64,000 nt of DNA from Acytostelium subglobosum LB1 (GCF_000787575.1 NW_012236524.1:914859-978858), one strand, 5' to 3'; positions 38,306 through 51,050 are shown, counted from the first letter of the stretch. The notes: generated from the sequence alone by a model not told the origin. A program made the numbers and translations.

Positions 38306-39199
38306 TTAGAGAGCCTTGCCCAAGAACTTTCTCTTGGAGAAACAGATCCACCACTTGTTTGGTCTGGCTGGCTCGGTGTAGCATCTCTGGACAAGACGAA
38401 CACCACACTCAAGTCTCAACTGAGTCAATGCTTGACGCATAGTATCGGCGGCTAAAAGGTAGTAGGTAGTGATGGAAGATGTCAGTGACTACAACAACAA
38501 CAACAACAACAACTACAATGATGTGTGATAACAGATACATACCATCACGGGTGTTTGGAATGACAACCAAACCTCCAAGTGGGAAGGCAGCCTCACCTGG
38601 GACAGAGAATTGCTCCTGAGCCATGGTGAAGAGTTGCTTCTCGGCGTCGGCCTTGCTGAGGTTGGCGATCTTAAGAAGACATTTGGTGATGTACAGAGTG
38701 AGGTAGATCAGGACACGATCTCCGTTTCCTTGGACCTCAAAGTTGCGGAACAAGATGTTGGCCTTGAAGAAGTCCAAAGCCTCATCAATGCAATCAACTG
38801 AGTTTGGATCTGTTGTTGTTGTAGTAGTAGTAGTTGAATTGAGTCAGTTCATATTCAATCAATAACTCGAGTTGATGATAGATGCTGCTGTTGCTGTTGT
38901 ATGCTGCTTATTCTTTGTATCGCATTCGCATCATCATCATCATTATCATTTAAAACACATACCCGCCTTTGGAGCTGGTCCCTTGTGGTTGGTCTTGATT
39001 GGCAAGATTGGGAAGTTACCAATAGCACGGTATTGGCTCTCGTCTGCGTTGAAGTTTGAGTGATAGACCTGTATTGTTCAATTGTTTGTTGTATGAGTAT
39101 CGATAATCCAATTATCTTTGAATGCTGTAGTTTGCTAAATGATCGCAATCATCTCCTGTAATGATTCATTCATTCAGTTCATTCATTGATTCATACCAT
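38306..39199 (-). CDS. arcC: Arp2/3 complex subunit 3 (ARPC3, p21)
   Basis: Subunit of the actin-nucleating Arp2/3 complex. Exons (complement): 39199-39197, 39068-38963, 38809-38543, 38451-38306, giving 173 residues, the family length. The protein reads M-VYHSNFNADESQYRAIGN, then PIKTNHKGPAP, ALDFFKANILFRNFEVQG, VLIYLTLYITKCL and ends KRKFLGKAL, an excellent match in memory to ARPC3. The first coding exon is just the ATG: it is followed at once by GTATGA, and exon 2 begins with the expected Val codon. All splice phases agree. The gene is convergent with pex6 (298 bases between stops). Confidence 0.95.
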
Positions 39200-40033
39200 T
39201 GTTGTTTATTATTAATCTACAGGGATATGTGTGTTATAAATACAAGATAATATATATATATATAATGATATGATTGAATTGATGATGATGATAATAATAT
39301 TGAAGTCTAGACTAGATAGAATGATGAAGGGTATTCAGGACAAAGTGGTGTGTGTGAGTGGCTTGGGTATAGAGAGGCAGCAACTGGTCCAGTCTGGTCA
39401 GGTCCATACTCTCTCACAAAATGAATGATAGTGATGGTGTGTTCATCCCATTCAATCTATAAAAATTAAAAATAAATAAATATACCCACTTCATTTGATT
39501 CAGATTTTTCACATCACTCTCATTCACAAGAAGCCATCTGGATGGCTTGGCTTTTTGTTGAAGTTTGTTGTGTTGTCATCCATCCATCCTACCTACATTA
39601 ATTGAAAGTTATGGTCAACAAAGGGGCATTGCAAGTGTAAGAGTGTAGACTATTCCATGTAATAGTATCTCTATCATAACTTGGACATTGTATATATTTG
39701 TATAATACAATCCAATATAGATGATTATAATGATCAGGTTCTGGCAACAATACAATGACAAAAGAGATCGATGGGAGGAGGTCGAACTATAAAAGCGGTG
39801 TTTTTTTTGATTTAATATATATATTGTATATATGTATATGTATGGTATACTAGTCTATCTAAAGGTCAATCAATCATGGTATCACATTGGTGATTGAGGT
39901 ATTATTATTATTAATGGTGGATGGGATGGGATGGATGGGATGGGATGGATGGGATGCTGAGCAAGAGAAAGTTGATGTTGTATTTACAGACTATTGATGG
40001 ATGATGATGATGAAGTGTTGGACGGTGATATGC
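39200..40033. other. Spacer with a GGGAT minisatellite
   Basis: Presumed arcC promoter and cdk5 3' flank. At about 39917-39956 the repeat (GATGGGATGG)n gives several GGG runs on the plus strand. A run of eight T at 39802 and several AT-only tracts follow. No gene recognised. Confidence 0.5.
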
Positions 40034-40975
40034 TTATTTAGGTAACTCTACACCTTCAAAGTACTTGTGATTTAGAGCTGCCTGTGCGGTAATTCTTTGA
40101 CTTGGATCATATTGGAGCATCCTTTGAAGGAGGTCCAATCCATTGGCATCCAATCCGTGAACGATGGATGATAGTGGGTGAGGTGGATGCACGGGGAAGT
40201 CCGGCTTGTACTCTGGCAACTCCTTGATCGTTGGCCATATCGCTTCGTTGGGTGTGCCCATAATCTTAAATATTCTGAACAACTGATCGCTTGTTCCAGA
40301 GCCCGGGAACAATGGTCTTCCAGTGACCATCTCTGCAAATATACATCCTGCTGACCATATATCGATTGGAGTCGAGTACTTCCTGGAGCCCATCAATACA
40401 TCCGGTGCTCTGTACCAGAGTGTGACGACCTCGTGCGAGTACGTCCTCACTGGAATGCCAAATGCTCTGGCCAGACCAAAGTCTGCCAGCTTCAACTCGC
40501 CTTTCCTATTAATCAACAGATTCTGTGGCTTGAGATCTCTGTGCAACACTCTGTGCTCGTGACAGAATGCCACACCTCGCAGCAACTGATACAAGAATGA
40601 CTTTATCGTTGGCTTGGCAATCTCTCCGCCACACTCATCCATGTACTTCTTAAGATCCTGATCAAGGTATTCAAATACCAATGTCAACTTCCTCTCTGTA
40701 TGAATTACATCGTACAATCTGTTGGATGGATGATGTTAGTTCGACTTGCATCGCTTCACATCATATCTCACCATCACATACCTGACAATGTTTGGATGCT
40801 TCAGTTCCTTCAACAATGATATCTCTCTGATTGCTGTGCAGGGCACTCCTTCGTCTTCAGAGTCCAAACGTATCCGTTTGAGAGCTACAATATCTCCAGT
40901 GTCACGATTCTTTGCCTTGTAGACGATACCATATGTACCCTCTCCTAGCTTCTCAATCTTTGCGTATTTCTCCAT
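40034..40975 (-). CDS. cdk5: Cyclin-dependent kinase 5 (PCTAIRE-type)
   Basis: Ser/Thr kinase. Exons (complement) 40975-40782 and 40718-40034 give 292 residues, exactly the CDK5 length. Visible: G-loop [12 protein letters not shown], catalytic Lys in VALKRIRLD, cyclin-binding helix [37 protein letters not shown]-loop [14 protein letters not shown] with Ser in the activating position, and [18 protein letters not shown]. Metazoan CDK5 has PSSALRE in the cyclin helix, while the D. discoideum protein has PCTAIRE as here. In D. discoideum Cdk5 supports growth and differentiation. The start codon is the only Met at the kinase N-terminus ([13 protein letters not shown]). Confidence 0.95.
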
Positions 40976-41067
40976 ATTATATTATAGTTATTGACTCTTC
41001 TTCAAGGTATTCCTACAATATCTATGTATATCTAAATATTATCAATATATGTCTGTTCAACTAATTA

Positions 41068-41098
<31 letters not shown>

Positions 41099-41875
41099 TG
41101 ATTGATAGTGCTGTCTTCTGGAGCTTGACGAACGAATGCTGTTGTTGATGTTGTTGCGCTACTGTATATGTGTGTCTGGATGAATGAATGAATGAATTGA
41201 ATGGAAACAATTTATGTATTTGTTCACAAAGCGTAGAGTGGTGAAGAATGAATGAATGATGTGAGCTTGAATGTGTGTGAATGAGCAGTGGACCGACAAC
41301 ATTGATGTGCTGTGATATATACCCTCAATCGATGATCATCATCACACCAACACATCATTCAACTCAACTCACACTTCATTCCATTCGCTCTCAATATGCA
41401 TGTCTTTATCTTCTCCCTCTCTATTCTTTCTCAGATGAACAACACAATTGTGTATGTTTGTGTGAGTTTGAAAGGTAATAATAATACATACTTTGAATTT
41501 GATATATTGTACTTCTCTATTACATGTAGCAGTAATTTGTAAATTGAATAATAATTAAACATCGAGGTAACTTCACGAGACAGAGTCCATTCACCAAAAG
41601 GAAAGAGAATGGGGACCAAATTTGGTTCAGAGAAGCCCTTAACATTCATTCATTTGGGCCATGTTCTGGAAGCTCTTGGACAAGGTGAATGAAATGTCCG
41701 TCCGATTGATTGATTGAATGAATGGTTGAACTTGGCTCGCTGCTAGCGGTGGCACCGTGGGTAATGAATGTGTTTCCAATCATCAATCTATTGATTTATA
41801 TTGATTGGAAATGTATATTCTATGTTCTATTCTATTTGTACAACAAAAGTATCTTGATTGATTGTCTTGACATCA
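40976..41875. other. Spacer upstream of cdk5
   Basis: 900 bases. Contains GATT and GAAT repeats (minus-strand AATC, as in leaders elsewhere). A minus-strand stretch at about 41560-41649 reads MNVKGFSEPNLVPILFPFGE with host-like codons before running into AT-rich sequence; it may be a stray exon. No RNA gene recognised. Confidence 0.45.
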
Positions 41876-42425
41876 TTATATCTTTGTATTACTGAGCAGA
41901 TGAAGTAACTCGCCACATATCGCCTTAACCTTATCATCAGCCTGTTGAAAGTTGAATGCCTTTCCTGTATCAAAGTCCATCTGTGTAAAGAATGCTAGTA
42001 TCTGTGTGTTGTAAAGTAGAGTAAGATTATTATTATTAATACATCTGAATGATATGTTGTGTTTCGAAACACATACTGAGTCTCGGACCAAGTAAAATGA
42101 GAACATGTTACTATCACCTCTAATATGAATATGTTGTACCTCGTCTTGGTATTGAAGTGTTGCACCTATAATCATAAAGTATGTACAATGTTAGTGCTCT
42201 GCATCTTTGCTCCTCGTTCATTCAACATCATAACCATACCAAATGTTATAGCATAGGTCTTCAGTTGATGTATAGTAGTTGTAAGGTCTTTCTCTTTCTG
42301 TCCAACTGTACTTGATGATGTTGTTTCGACACTTGATTGATTGATTGATCATTGTAGAGTAGGGTGTCAATCATTGATTCATTCATACATTCATTCTTTC
42401 GATCAATCAATTAAACAATGTGACC
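41876..42425 (-). CDS. Unknown small protein; 5' end not resolved
   Basis: Three 3' exons are well supported on the minus strand: 42305-42240 (VGQKEKDLTTTIHQLKTYAI), 42165-42077 (TLQYQDEVQHIHIRGDSNMF, then SFYLVRDS), 42001-41876 (ILAFFTQMDFDTGKAF ... GELLHLLSNTKI). They join in phase through short GT-AG introns. Upstream, the frame ...SITVSNDIKLYYNGQEW ending at 42425 joins in phase to the first of these and uses host-like codons, but has no start codon, so an earlier exon must exist; the feature end given is only the end of that exon. An alternative frame with an ATG at 42565 does not join. The alternation of helix, strands, helix and small size recall roadblock/longin-type regulators of traffic, but I do not recognise a family. 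Confidence 0.5.
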
Positions 42426-42984
42426 TACATAATCTCTCCATTCTTGTCCATTATAATACAGTTTGATGTCATTGGAAACAGTAATTGAATCTCTTTCAGT
42501 TTGTTCTGCACCTGTTTTAGTAGCTTTGGTGCTATTGCTGCATTACTTCTATTACAGTTTGTCATTTCTCTATCTCTATTTATCTGTAATTATATATATG
42601 TTGAATGTTCTCTCATTCATCGCTTTGACAACTTTTGAAGCACTTTCTAATCTTTGTTTGTTTTTCGCTAGGTGTGTTTGTGTGATGTGGGAGATGCGTT
42701 GATTGTTCTGTTGATCTACACAACCCAAAAAGGACATTGTGTATCACTGACCATATTAGGTTCAACAGATATCACATGTCATTCAATCATTACTATTTAT
42801 ATACATGTCAAGATCTAAACACATTCTAGAAAAGGAAATGTTTAAGGAGGAGGACATGTACATGGACTTCCATTCACAATATCCTTCCTATACTCATTCA
42901 TTTATTCATTCTTTCATTGACATGTCCAGACAGATAGAGATAGAGATAGAGAGTTGGAAGCAAGGCATATAACATTGCCAAGGA
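42426..42984. other. 5' region between the unknown gene and the SHOC1-like gene
   Basis: Contains the unresolved 5' exon(s) of the minus-strand gene (part of 42426-42550 is its coding frame) and the promoter of the plus-strand gene at 42985. A tract of AT-rich and TCTCTATC repeats lies at 42560-42600. Nothing else recognised. Confidence 0.45.
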
Positions 42985-45900
42985 ATGATGAATAGTAATA
43001 TAGAGTACATTGATGTTGACAAGGATGATGATAATGATGTGGTACTGGAAGAATTAGACTTTGAGTTTGATATTGATGTTGATGTTGGACAGAATGTAAA
43101 GAATGAACAACAGGGAGAACAAGGAGAGATACAGATTGATATTGAGGAAAACGATAATGATGATGGCGATTCGATAACTGTATCACCAATGTTTCCAAAG
43201 ACTCCATTGCAACCACAGCCACATCAACATGGAAGTCCAGATATTGACTCATTCTTTGGTAGCAGTGGTGATACTCCTATTATACCCAAGGATCAACAAT
43301 TCCAACCTCCACAACCACCGACATCATTATCAACAACCAATGATATGTCGATGGGTCCACCACCAGATACTACCCACATTGAATTGGATGACTTTGAGTT
43401 TGACCTGGATGATGGTGTTTGCACTCCAGCTGGATCATCAATGACCACCACACACAATGGTAATTGTTCAGTTTGCAACCAACTATTCCATGTATATCTA
43501 ACACCTATTTAATGCAGAGACACCATTACTACCTGAAAGACCAATTCACCAGAATGACCTAGATTCATTCATAGGTATCCTGTCAAGGGATACCATTCAC
43601 AAGGCCAACAAAAGTACTACCCCAAACATTGGGGCTGCTGTGGCATACACACCCAAACATCAGTTCTTCAACCAAGTCCACTACAACATCCACACTCATC
43701 TGATCAAATACAACTCATCACTATTGGCACTTCTACCAACAATATCGCATCAACCAATAGTTTCACTCACCATATCCAATCTACTACATCAACATCACCA
43801 GCGTAGACATCTTTGGATATCATCCAACTTGGGTGACCAACAATATCTTGAATCAATATTCTCCAAAGAGGCACCGCCAGAGTCTTTCCAGGTGATCAGC
43901 AATCAACATCAGTCGGTCCGATCTGGTACCCTAATAGTATATATCCAACGTGATGTCTTGGCATTCATGATCGCCAATAACAAGTATGTATATCTATATT
44001 CACCCAATAAATCAATTATACTGACTTATATGAATGAATCAATGATAGGATCACAGTTTCGAACTACCAATATATCTATTATGACGCATGTGCAAATGAT
44101 ACCATGTTGTTGGATGAGAAGGAAAGGTTCCAGAAGTTGACACAAGGTGCAGGCTCAATCATTTTGTTGTCTAACCAACATCCATCGTAAGTTAAAAATC
44201 CACCTCATTGTCGTGGAACTAGGCTGACTAACAACAACAATCAAACACTCACTTTAGGGACTACTCAATGTTTTGGAGATGCTTCAAGATAGAGGTATGA
44301 ATGAATGACCGACCGAAGCACTACAATTTGACTAACCGTTATCCAAATAGAATGTATTCACATTTGTAATGAATGAGAACTTGTATCCAAGACTCAAGGA
44401 TACAATTACATTGGAGATCAATGGTATGAATGTTTATGGTGTGGACTCTTAGCTTGGCCATTAGTTAACCATCCCATAATCCATTAGTTGCAATCAAGAC
44501 CATCATTGGTGAGATTGAGAGGTGTATCATGGACATATCATATCGACTACAATCCAAGCAGGCAAATATCCAACCTTTGAAATGTCTTCCACTCAGGTCA
44601 ATGCTTCCAGGGTACTCTCAAGATCAAGATGTTAGACATTTCCAATATCTGAACAATCTACTACTTCGACTGATCAATCAAGGAATTAGTATAACAAATG
44701 AGTATATCAAGTCACATCCTATTGATCACCAGACTGGTAATTACTTGGAACATGATAGGTGGATAGCAGGTCAATCACTAACTGAATCATTCAATCAATC
44801 TATCAAATATAGATTCTATGAAAAGGTTGTTCGAGACCATTGATATGAATTGTTCAGAGATTGAGGCTGGCATCTTGAACGATCACATCAAGTATGACAA
44901 ACTATTGAGTATTGTCAACAAACACTTCAAGCAATATGCAGAGAATCCAGTATCCCCACTGAAGGTAGGATTGATGAACACCGTCCTTCAGGCTAATCAA
45001 TCTGACCATTACCAATTCCAACATCTAGATATTGATCCTTGTAAAGGACGCCACATCAATTGGAATGATTACAAAGATTATTCAAAAGACTGAAGGAATA
45101 GCAATATATCCATTGACCACTCAATCAATGTATGTACAACTATATTTGTTTGTTCCTTGATGGATTGATCCAGAGACCTGACATGTCATATTGATTTGGA
45201 AAGGAATCAATCCATACCACTTAGAGCCAATTGTATAATATGTTCACTGGATGATATATGTGGACAACAACGATCAATCAACTGGAAGGGTTACTCTGTC
45301 ATCATTGAGTTTGACTACTTCACTCATGATCAATGCCAATATCTATCGACCTACAATGTATACAATCAAGCCAAGTATGTGCACTCATTCATTCATCCAA
45401 ACAATCAACCAAATCAACTAACTTACAAGTTCAATCAACTAAAGGATTTACAACTTTGTGTTGGACATCAACTCTGTTGCCATTGAGTTTGGAGAGGACA
45501 GACAGTTCAATGAGATGCATCATCTACTTCGAGATATATACTTTCCATGCCACAATGATGATGTGATAAGGAAGAATACGTATGAGCCAGTCAACATCAA
45601 GAAGATGTCACTCAACAAACAACTGGAACAACTTGTTAGAAAGCAGACAAAGGACACCTTGAAGCCTGACAACAATCACAACACGGTGCTTGACAAAGAG
45701 ACATCACTACACCTATATCATCACATATCATTGGTCGCTGGAGAGTCTATATTGAAGCGCACACATATGATCAATCATCTGGAGAAGGAGTACAATATGA
45801 CATTGATCGAGCGAACAGTCAAGAATGTGGACATTGTGTTTGACGAAAGAAATGGACTGATGGTGGTCGACCACTCCATGCGAATGGACAATGTCATTGA

Positions 45901-46774
45901 TGCATTGATAGAACTATCACTTCAATTCAATGTTGTATGGATCATCATTGAGATGGACGAGCACAAATTGTTCTCGGCACAGAGCAAAGATGCATGTCGT
46001 CAACTATCAAGCATCCTAAACTTCCTCCAATGCCGTGTGTACATTCGCTACACCTTCTCATATCAACAATCAGCCCTGTTGATCAGGGAGATCTGCGAGT
46101 CAATACCAAAGGATAATTCAACATGGGAGAATGTAAGTTGAAGTTAATCTTTCATTCAATCATTATTGATTGATCACTAACTTTTGATTGCAAAGTCACT
46201 GGAGACATGGTCAAACAGGAGATGGTTGATGGATTTGGAATCCAAGCATGAACGATTCCTAAATAGGATACCAGGATTCAATCCATTCTCTGCACAGTTG
46301 ATACTTACATGGACATCACTCGATCACATACTTTCATCAAACATTCAATCATTGCAGAATGAGTACAAATGGTTGAGTAACAAGTCATGGGTAAGTAATT
46401 GGTTACGCGACCACGATGAACAATAATAATAATATTGACTTGGGCCAAAATAATAGAGATACGCCACAAGGATATTAGGAATACCTGAGAGGATTGAGGA
46501 ACAACATACCAATCCAACTTCAACAACCAAGGTTGTAAAGAAGCCAAGGCTGACATTAACTGCCCCAACTCAGAAGCAACATCTTACATTGAAGCCTCAA
46601 CCACTATCACTTCAACCATCACTGGTACAACCTCCACATCCACAAATATCAACGACAGCCTCACAACAACCATCATCACATAGACAGACCACCAACCAAC
46701 GTCCAAGACTATCACTCAAACAAGTGGATCCTAAACAAACAAAGATTGATCAATACCTCAATAAAAGACAATGA
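42985..46774 (+). CDS. SHOC1/ZIP2-like protein (XPF-type nuclease fold plus HhH), meiotic crossover family
   Basis: Twelve exons: 42985-43459, 43518-43983, 44049-44186, 44258-44294, 44351-44423, 44488-44769, 44813-44964, 45029-45129, 45174-45374, 45445-46132, 46196-46390, 46457-46774; every phase joins, giving 1,041 residues. The N-terminus is acidic (LEELDFEFDIDVDV). Residues about 640-870 read like an XPF-type nuclease core without the catalytic ERK motif (VDIVFDERNGLMVVDH ... NVVWIIIEMDEHKLF). At about 890-935 a helix-hairpin-helix follows (FLNRIPGFNPFSAQLIL), matching the C-terminal part of SHOC1 as I remember it. SHOC1/Zip2 pairs with Spo16/ERCC1-like partners to bind branched DNA and promote meiotic crossovers. 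The tail is P/Q/T-rich and ends in QTKIDQYLNK, a PIP-box-like motif. Alternatives: another XPF paralogue such as a FANCM/FAAP24-type protein. Confidence 0.72.
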
Positions 46775-47827
46775 GTCCGAGAGTGAGCCAGTAAGTGATT
46801 TGGCGCCAAATTTTGCATTATGGCTCATATCAGTTGTTTACCCAATAATGATCACATCAAGTGTATGTTATGTTTATTATAGTTACCCGCCATAACTTTG
46901 AGTTATAACTATTCCAATGAACCCATCAATGATCTTGTTATCTACGTCATACATCCAACCAAACAAACACATTCATTCACATACACATCAACACAAAGAA
47001 ATAAAATCAATTATGATTTTTAAAAAGTGATGTTGTTGTTGTTGTTGTTCTAGTTGTTGGAAACACTGAAGGAGGGTTGTTTATTGTTGTTCGTGTTGTG
47101 ACTTCTCAACAGCTAATACTGTAATTTATTAAGATTACTAACTAATCAATCAAGGTTTCAAAAGTATACATATATTAAATCATTCATTACTTGATATATA
47201 TAGGTAAGATTCATACTTATACAACTACAACAATAATTACAACAACAATCACAACAATGAAAACAATGACAACAATGACAGGATCACTCTCATATCTTAT
47301 GCAACGATAAGTTACTGCATAAACATCTCACACTCATTCATTCTTTCAATCTACAACAGTTCGATGTTCATTCGAATCGACGCGAAGTCCCCAGTGAACA
47401 ACATAAACACTCATACACTCATACATCACATCACATACATACACATATTCATACATACACATACATTCATACGCACATACATATATATCTTATCCTCTCT
47501 ACATACTTGTCGTCTCTTTTACTACCGCATTAGGACATTTATCTTTGGACTCGGCAACTGTTGGCAGTCTGATAACTGTCACACGGACAACCCCCTTTGT
47601 TCATTTTTTTGAATTCAAATTCGAACAACAACTGCTTCATTCATTCCCACACAAACACGAACACTCAACACAACCAACCAAACAAGTGCACTAACATTGT
47701 TCCTCAGTTCAGTTCAGTTTAGTTCATTCAGATCCGAGAGAGTTGAGCTCATTGAGTGAACAACAATCGCATCGAGCGTAATCTCATCTATATATACATT
47801 CATATATATATCAACATCAATCAATCA
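46775..47827. other. Spacer and leader upstream of the Myb gene
   Basis: 1.05 kb. Includes a GTT repeat at 47031-47050, ACAA-rich stretches, and from 47340 on a C/A-rich leader with CATACA repeats. The frame is open upstream of the Myb ATG but has no earlier ATG. No other gene recognised. Confidence 0.5.
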
Positions 47828-50628
47828 ATGGTCAGAAGCCAACATACTACAGTCAATCAACAATCGACTGCAGCGACGGCAGCTGCAGGATTCCAAAAGA
47901 TAACAGCCTCAACCAATATGAACAACAACAATAGTAATATACCATCATCTATGATGAATGGACATAATGTAGCGGGTCATGCAAGTTTGGCAACAATACC
48001 AATGCATCACAATGGTGGTGTGACGCCATTCAGTGATATGATCAATCACTTACAGAGATCCAATTTTGCCACCAATGGTAATGGCAATGGCAATGGCAAT
48101 GGTAGTGGTCCATTTTCATCATCTCCACCATTCCCGCTATACCCTCCAGTCAATGGGATGTCCCTGCCACCCATCTCAATGGCCACGGTCACCAATGGTA
48201 TTGGTGCCGCCACAACTACCACCCCTGGCAGGTCCATGTCAATTGACGACGTCAACAATAACAACAACAATAACTACAACATGACCATCAATGACAATGA
48301 TAATGATAATGAGGAAGACGACGAATATTATGAAGACAATGATAATGATGACGATGACGCAAGCAGCACAACAAGCACTAGCACAGGCGCAGGTACGGCC
48401 ACAGGCAGCACAGGTTCCAAGGGCAAGAGGTCCAGCACACGCATAGTTTGGACACCGTTCGATGACCAGGTACTCAAGCAGGCGGTCGACGAGTACAATC
48501 ATAGGAATTGGAAAAAGGTGGCTGAGCGTCTGCCTGGTCGCACCGAGGTGCAATGTCATCACCGATATCAAAAGCTGATGATGACCATCACAGTCAAGGG
48601 CTCATGGACTCGCGAGGAAGACGAACTGATCAAGAAACTTGTAAACATATACGGTCCAAAGAAGTGGTCTGAGATTGCTCTTCATCTCAAGGGTCGCTTG
48701 GGCAAGCAATGTCGAGAGAGGTAAGTCCTTGGTCCTTGCTTGGCATATCCAAGATCACTCACTCACTCAATCAATCACATTAGATGGCACAATCACTTGA
48801 ATCCAAACATCAAGAGAGATGCATGGACTGAAGAGGAGGATAGGATCATTGGTGAGAAGCACGCAGAGTATGGAAACAAATGGGCAGAGATCGCCAAGTT
48901 CTTGCCGGGCAGAACGGACAATGCCATAAAGAATCATTACAACTCATCAATGAAGCGAACAAAGAAGGGTCAACGACAGGACGCCAGGACCAACAACAAG
49001 AAAGACAACTCAACCAAGAAGCGCAAGTCAACATCTACATCAGAAGACGGTCATCATCAAGCCAATCCATCAGTTGGCAACGATCCACACCCAATGGGCG
49101 ACCCACTCTCCCTGGACATTGCATCACTCCAACAATACATCCTTTCAGGCAACTCGCCAAAGTCAATGTATGTACCATCCTCCAACATACTCATCGTCCA
49201 GTTACTAACTCTTTCCAAAGGCCCAAGGCACCATCACCTTTGAAGCTAGTATTCAACACACCTGGCCACGGTAACAACTCACACAACTATGTTACCGGTC
49301 AACACGTTGACCTACATCAACTGGTATCTCCCATCAAGCTATATTCAAACTCTGGACTACTCAAGAAGAAGGCGAAGATTGACTTTTCACCATCGGTAAG
49401 TCGGGGAATTGTCGCGTGACGCGTGACATGGGAGGCTGAGGCCATGAGCTCATCGTCTAACACACACGCGCTCAACCAGAAACAAACGCCAGAGCATCAA
49501 CAACAACATCAACTACATCAACAACAACAACAATATCCAGACAATAGTATATTCTATTCACCTATTCAGAGGGCACATGACAGGTCGACAATGGCCGCAG
49601 ACATATCAGAGTTCTCACCATTCAAGTCAATGTTTGGTACACCAAGTGGATCGGGACAAGTCTACGACTATGATCCAATGAAGACAGCAATGTTCAGTCC
49701 TTATAAATCACCAATACATCATCAACAACAACAGCATCAACAGTACTCACCTCTATACCACCTGCCGCACAACAACGGACTTTTATCATCATCATCATCA
49801 TCACCATCACCAAAGAGTAGACACCAGTTGCCAACGCCATCGTCACTGCACGTCCTTCCCACGCCTACCTGGAGCAACAACACAAGCGGCAGCAACGCCA
49901 ACAACAATGGTATACTCAATGGTGACATGGACGCACATCGTTCAAAGCTTGGCATCCACATGACCGACAGAGGCGTCGACAAAAACCAGCTCAGCACAAT
50001 CAACTCGAAGCTCAGAGGTGAGCCCAACTACAACAACATCAGTGGACTCAATGACAACTACTTTGTACCAATGACACCTTTCAAGGACACGACATCCAGC
50101 TTTGTGGACTCATTGTCGCTCTCTGACATTGGCTCGATGCGCTCATCAATCTTGTCAACGCCCGGATCATCAAGGGACAAGTCGCGCATGTCTAACAAGC
50201 CTCACCTGCCTCTATCATTCAGCAGTAGCAGCAACAACAGCAGCTGTGTGAGTGGGCCAGCTTCATCAACCAGTTTCACTATGGACGATCAATCATCGTT
50301 GTACATAATGGAGTCGAACAACAACATCAGCAACATCAGCAACAACAGCAACAACTTATCCCTTATCCAACACACCACTACCACTTCCAACTCGAATGAT
50401 TGTTCATTCGAGGCTTTGCGACGACTGAGTAATGACTCTAAACAATCGATATTCAATAAGGCCAGGAGGATATTGGAGAGCACCAATGACACCAACAGGA
50501 GTCAGGACCGTATCAACATCTCTGACATCCAAGTTCCATACACTCCAATATCCACATCACATCACTATCTTGTGACACCAATCACAAAGGTACCCTTTCC
50601 AACCAACACCATCGCCACAGTATCTTGA
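47828..50628 (+). CDS. Three-repeat (R1R2R3) Myb transcription factor
   Basis: Nuclear DNA-binding regulator of the c-Myb/3R-Myb class. Exons 47828-48720, 48784-49167, 49221-49395, 49441-50628 give 879 residues. After about 200 residues of N/G/D low complexity come three SANT/Myb repeats: R1 [21 protein letters not shown]2 [20 protein letters not shown] with [18 protein letters not shown]3 [20 protein letters not shown] with [17 protein letters not shown]. The R2-R3 junction falls at a splice site inside the RERW codon, which confirms the intron. A basic nuclear-localisation-like tail follows, then S/N/Q-rich sequence. Short phrases such as [10 protein letters not shown] and [13 protein letters not shown] recur, like the conserved C-terminal motifs of animal 3R-Mybs that regulate cell-cycle genes; the role here is inferred. 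Intron 3 is only 45 nt. Confidence 0.9.
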
Positions 50629-51050
50629 TATCTTGATGGATGATTGATTGATTGATTGATCATTATTGTACAGAACCAGAACTCCTACCTCCTTCTCCTT
50701 CTCATTCCCCTTCACCATTTACATGGATAATTAATGGTACCATATCCATATATCCAATAAAGTTATATCCTATTTATGTTATGTACATCTCTTATTCATT
50801 CATTCATTCATTCATTATGACATGGACACAGTCCACAAGAATGAGGTAGTGGGTAAAGTAGGAGTTAGGGTTGAAGATGAAAGTTGAAGAAGAGTGTGTT
50901 GAAGCGAATGAAGAGGGGGAACTCGAGAGATGCAAAGAAGTTGATGTTCACAAGAACATAAATTAAACATTAACAACACGCCATCCCCATTCATATTCAT
51001 ATTCATACTTGTACATAGACATAATAGTTAATACATACATATACTTAAGA
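50629..51050. other. Spacer between Myb and psmD10
   Basis: 422 bases. Contains the Myb 3' flank with AATAAA at about 50756, a CATT repeat (50796-50815) and a C/A-rich leader. No gene seen. Confidence 0.55.

Noticed and set aside
44750-44843. Gene end at 44843 in the SHOC1-like locus
   Set aside because: The stop lies in an intron (44770-44812 is a typical GTCAATCAC...TATAG intron); the spliced frame continues.
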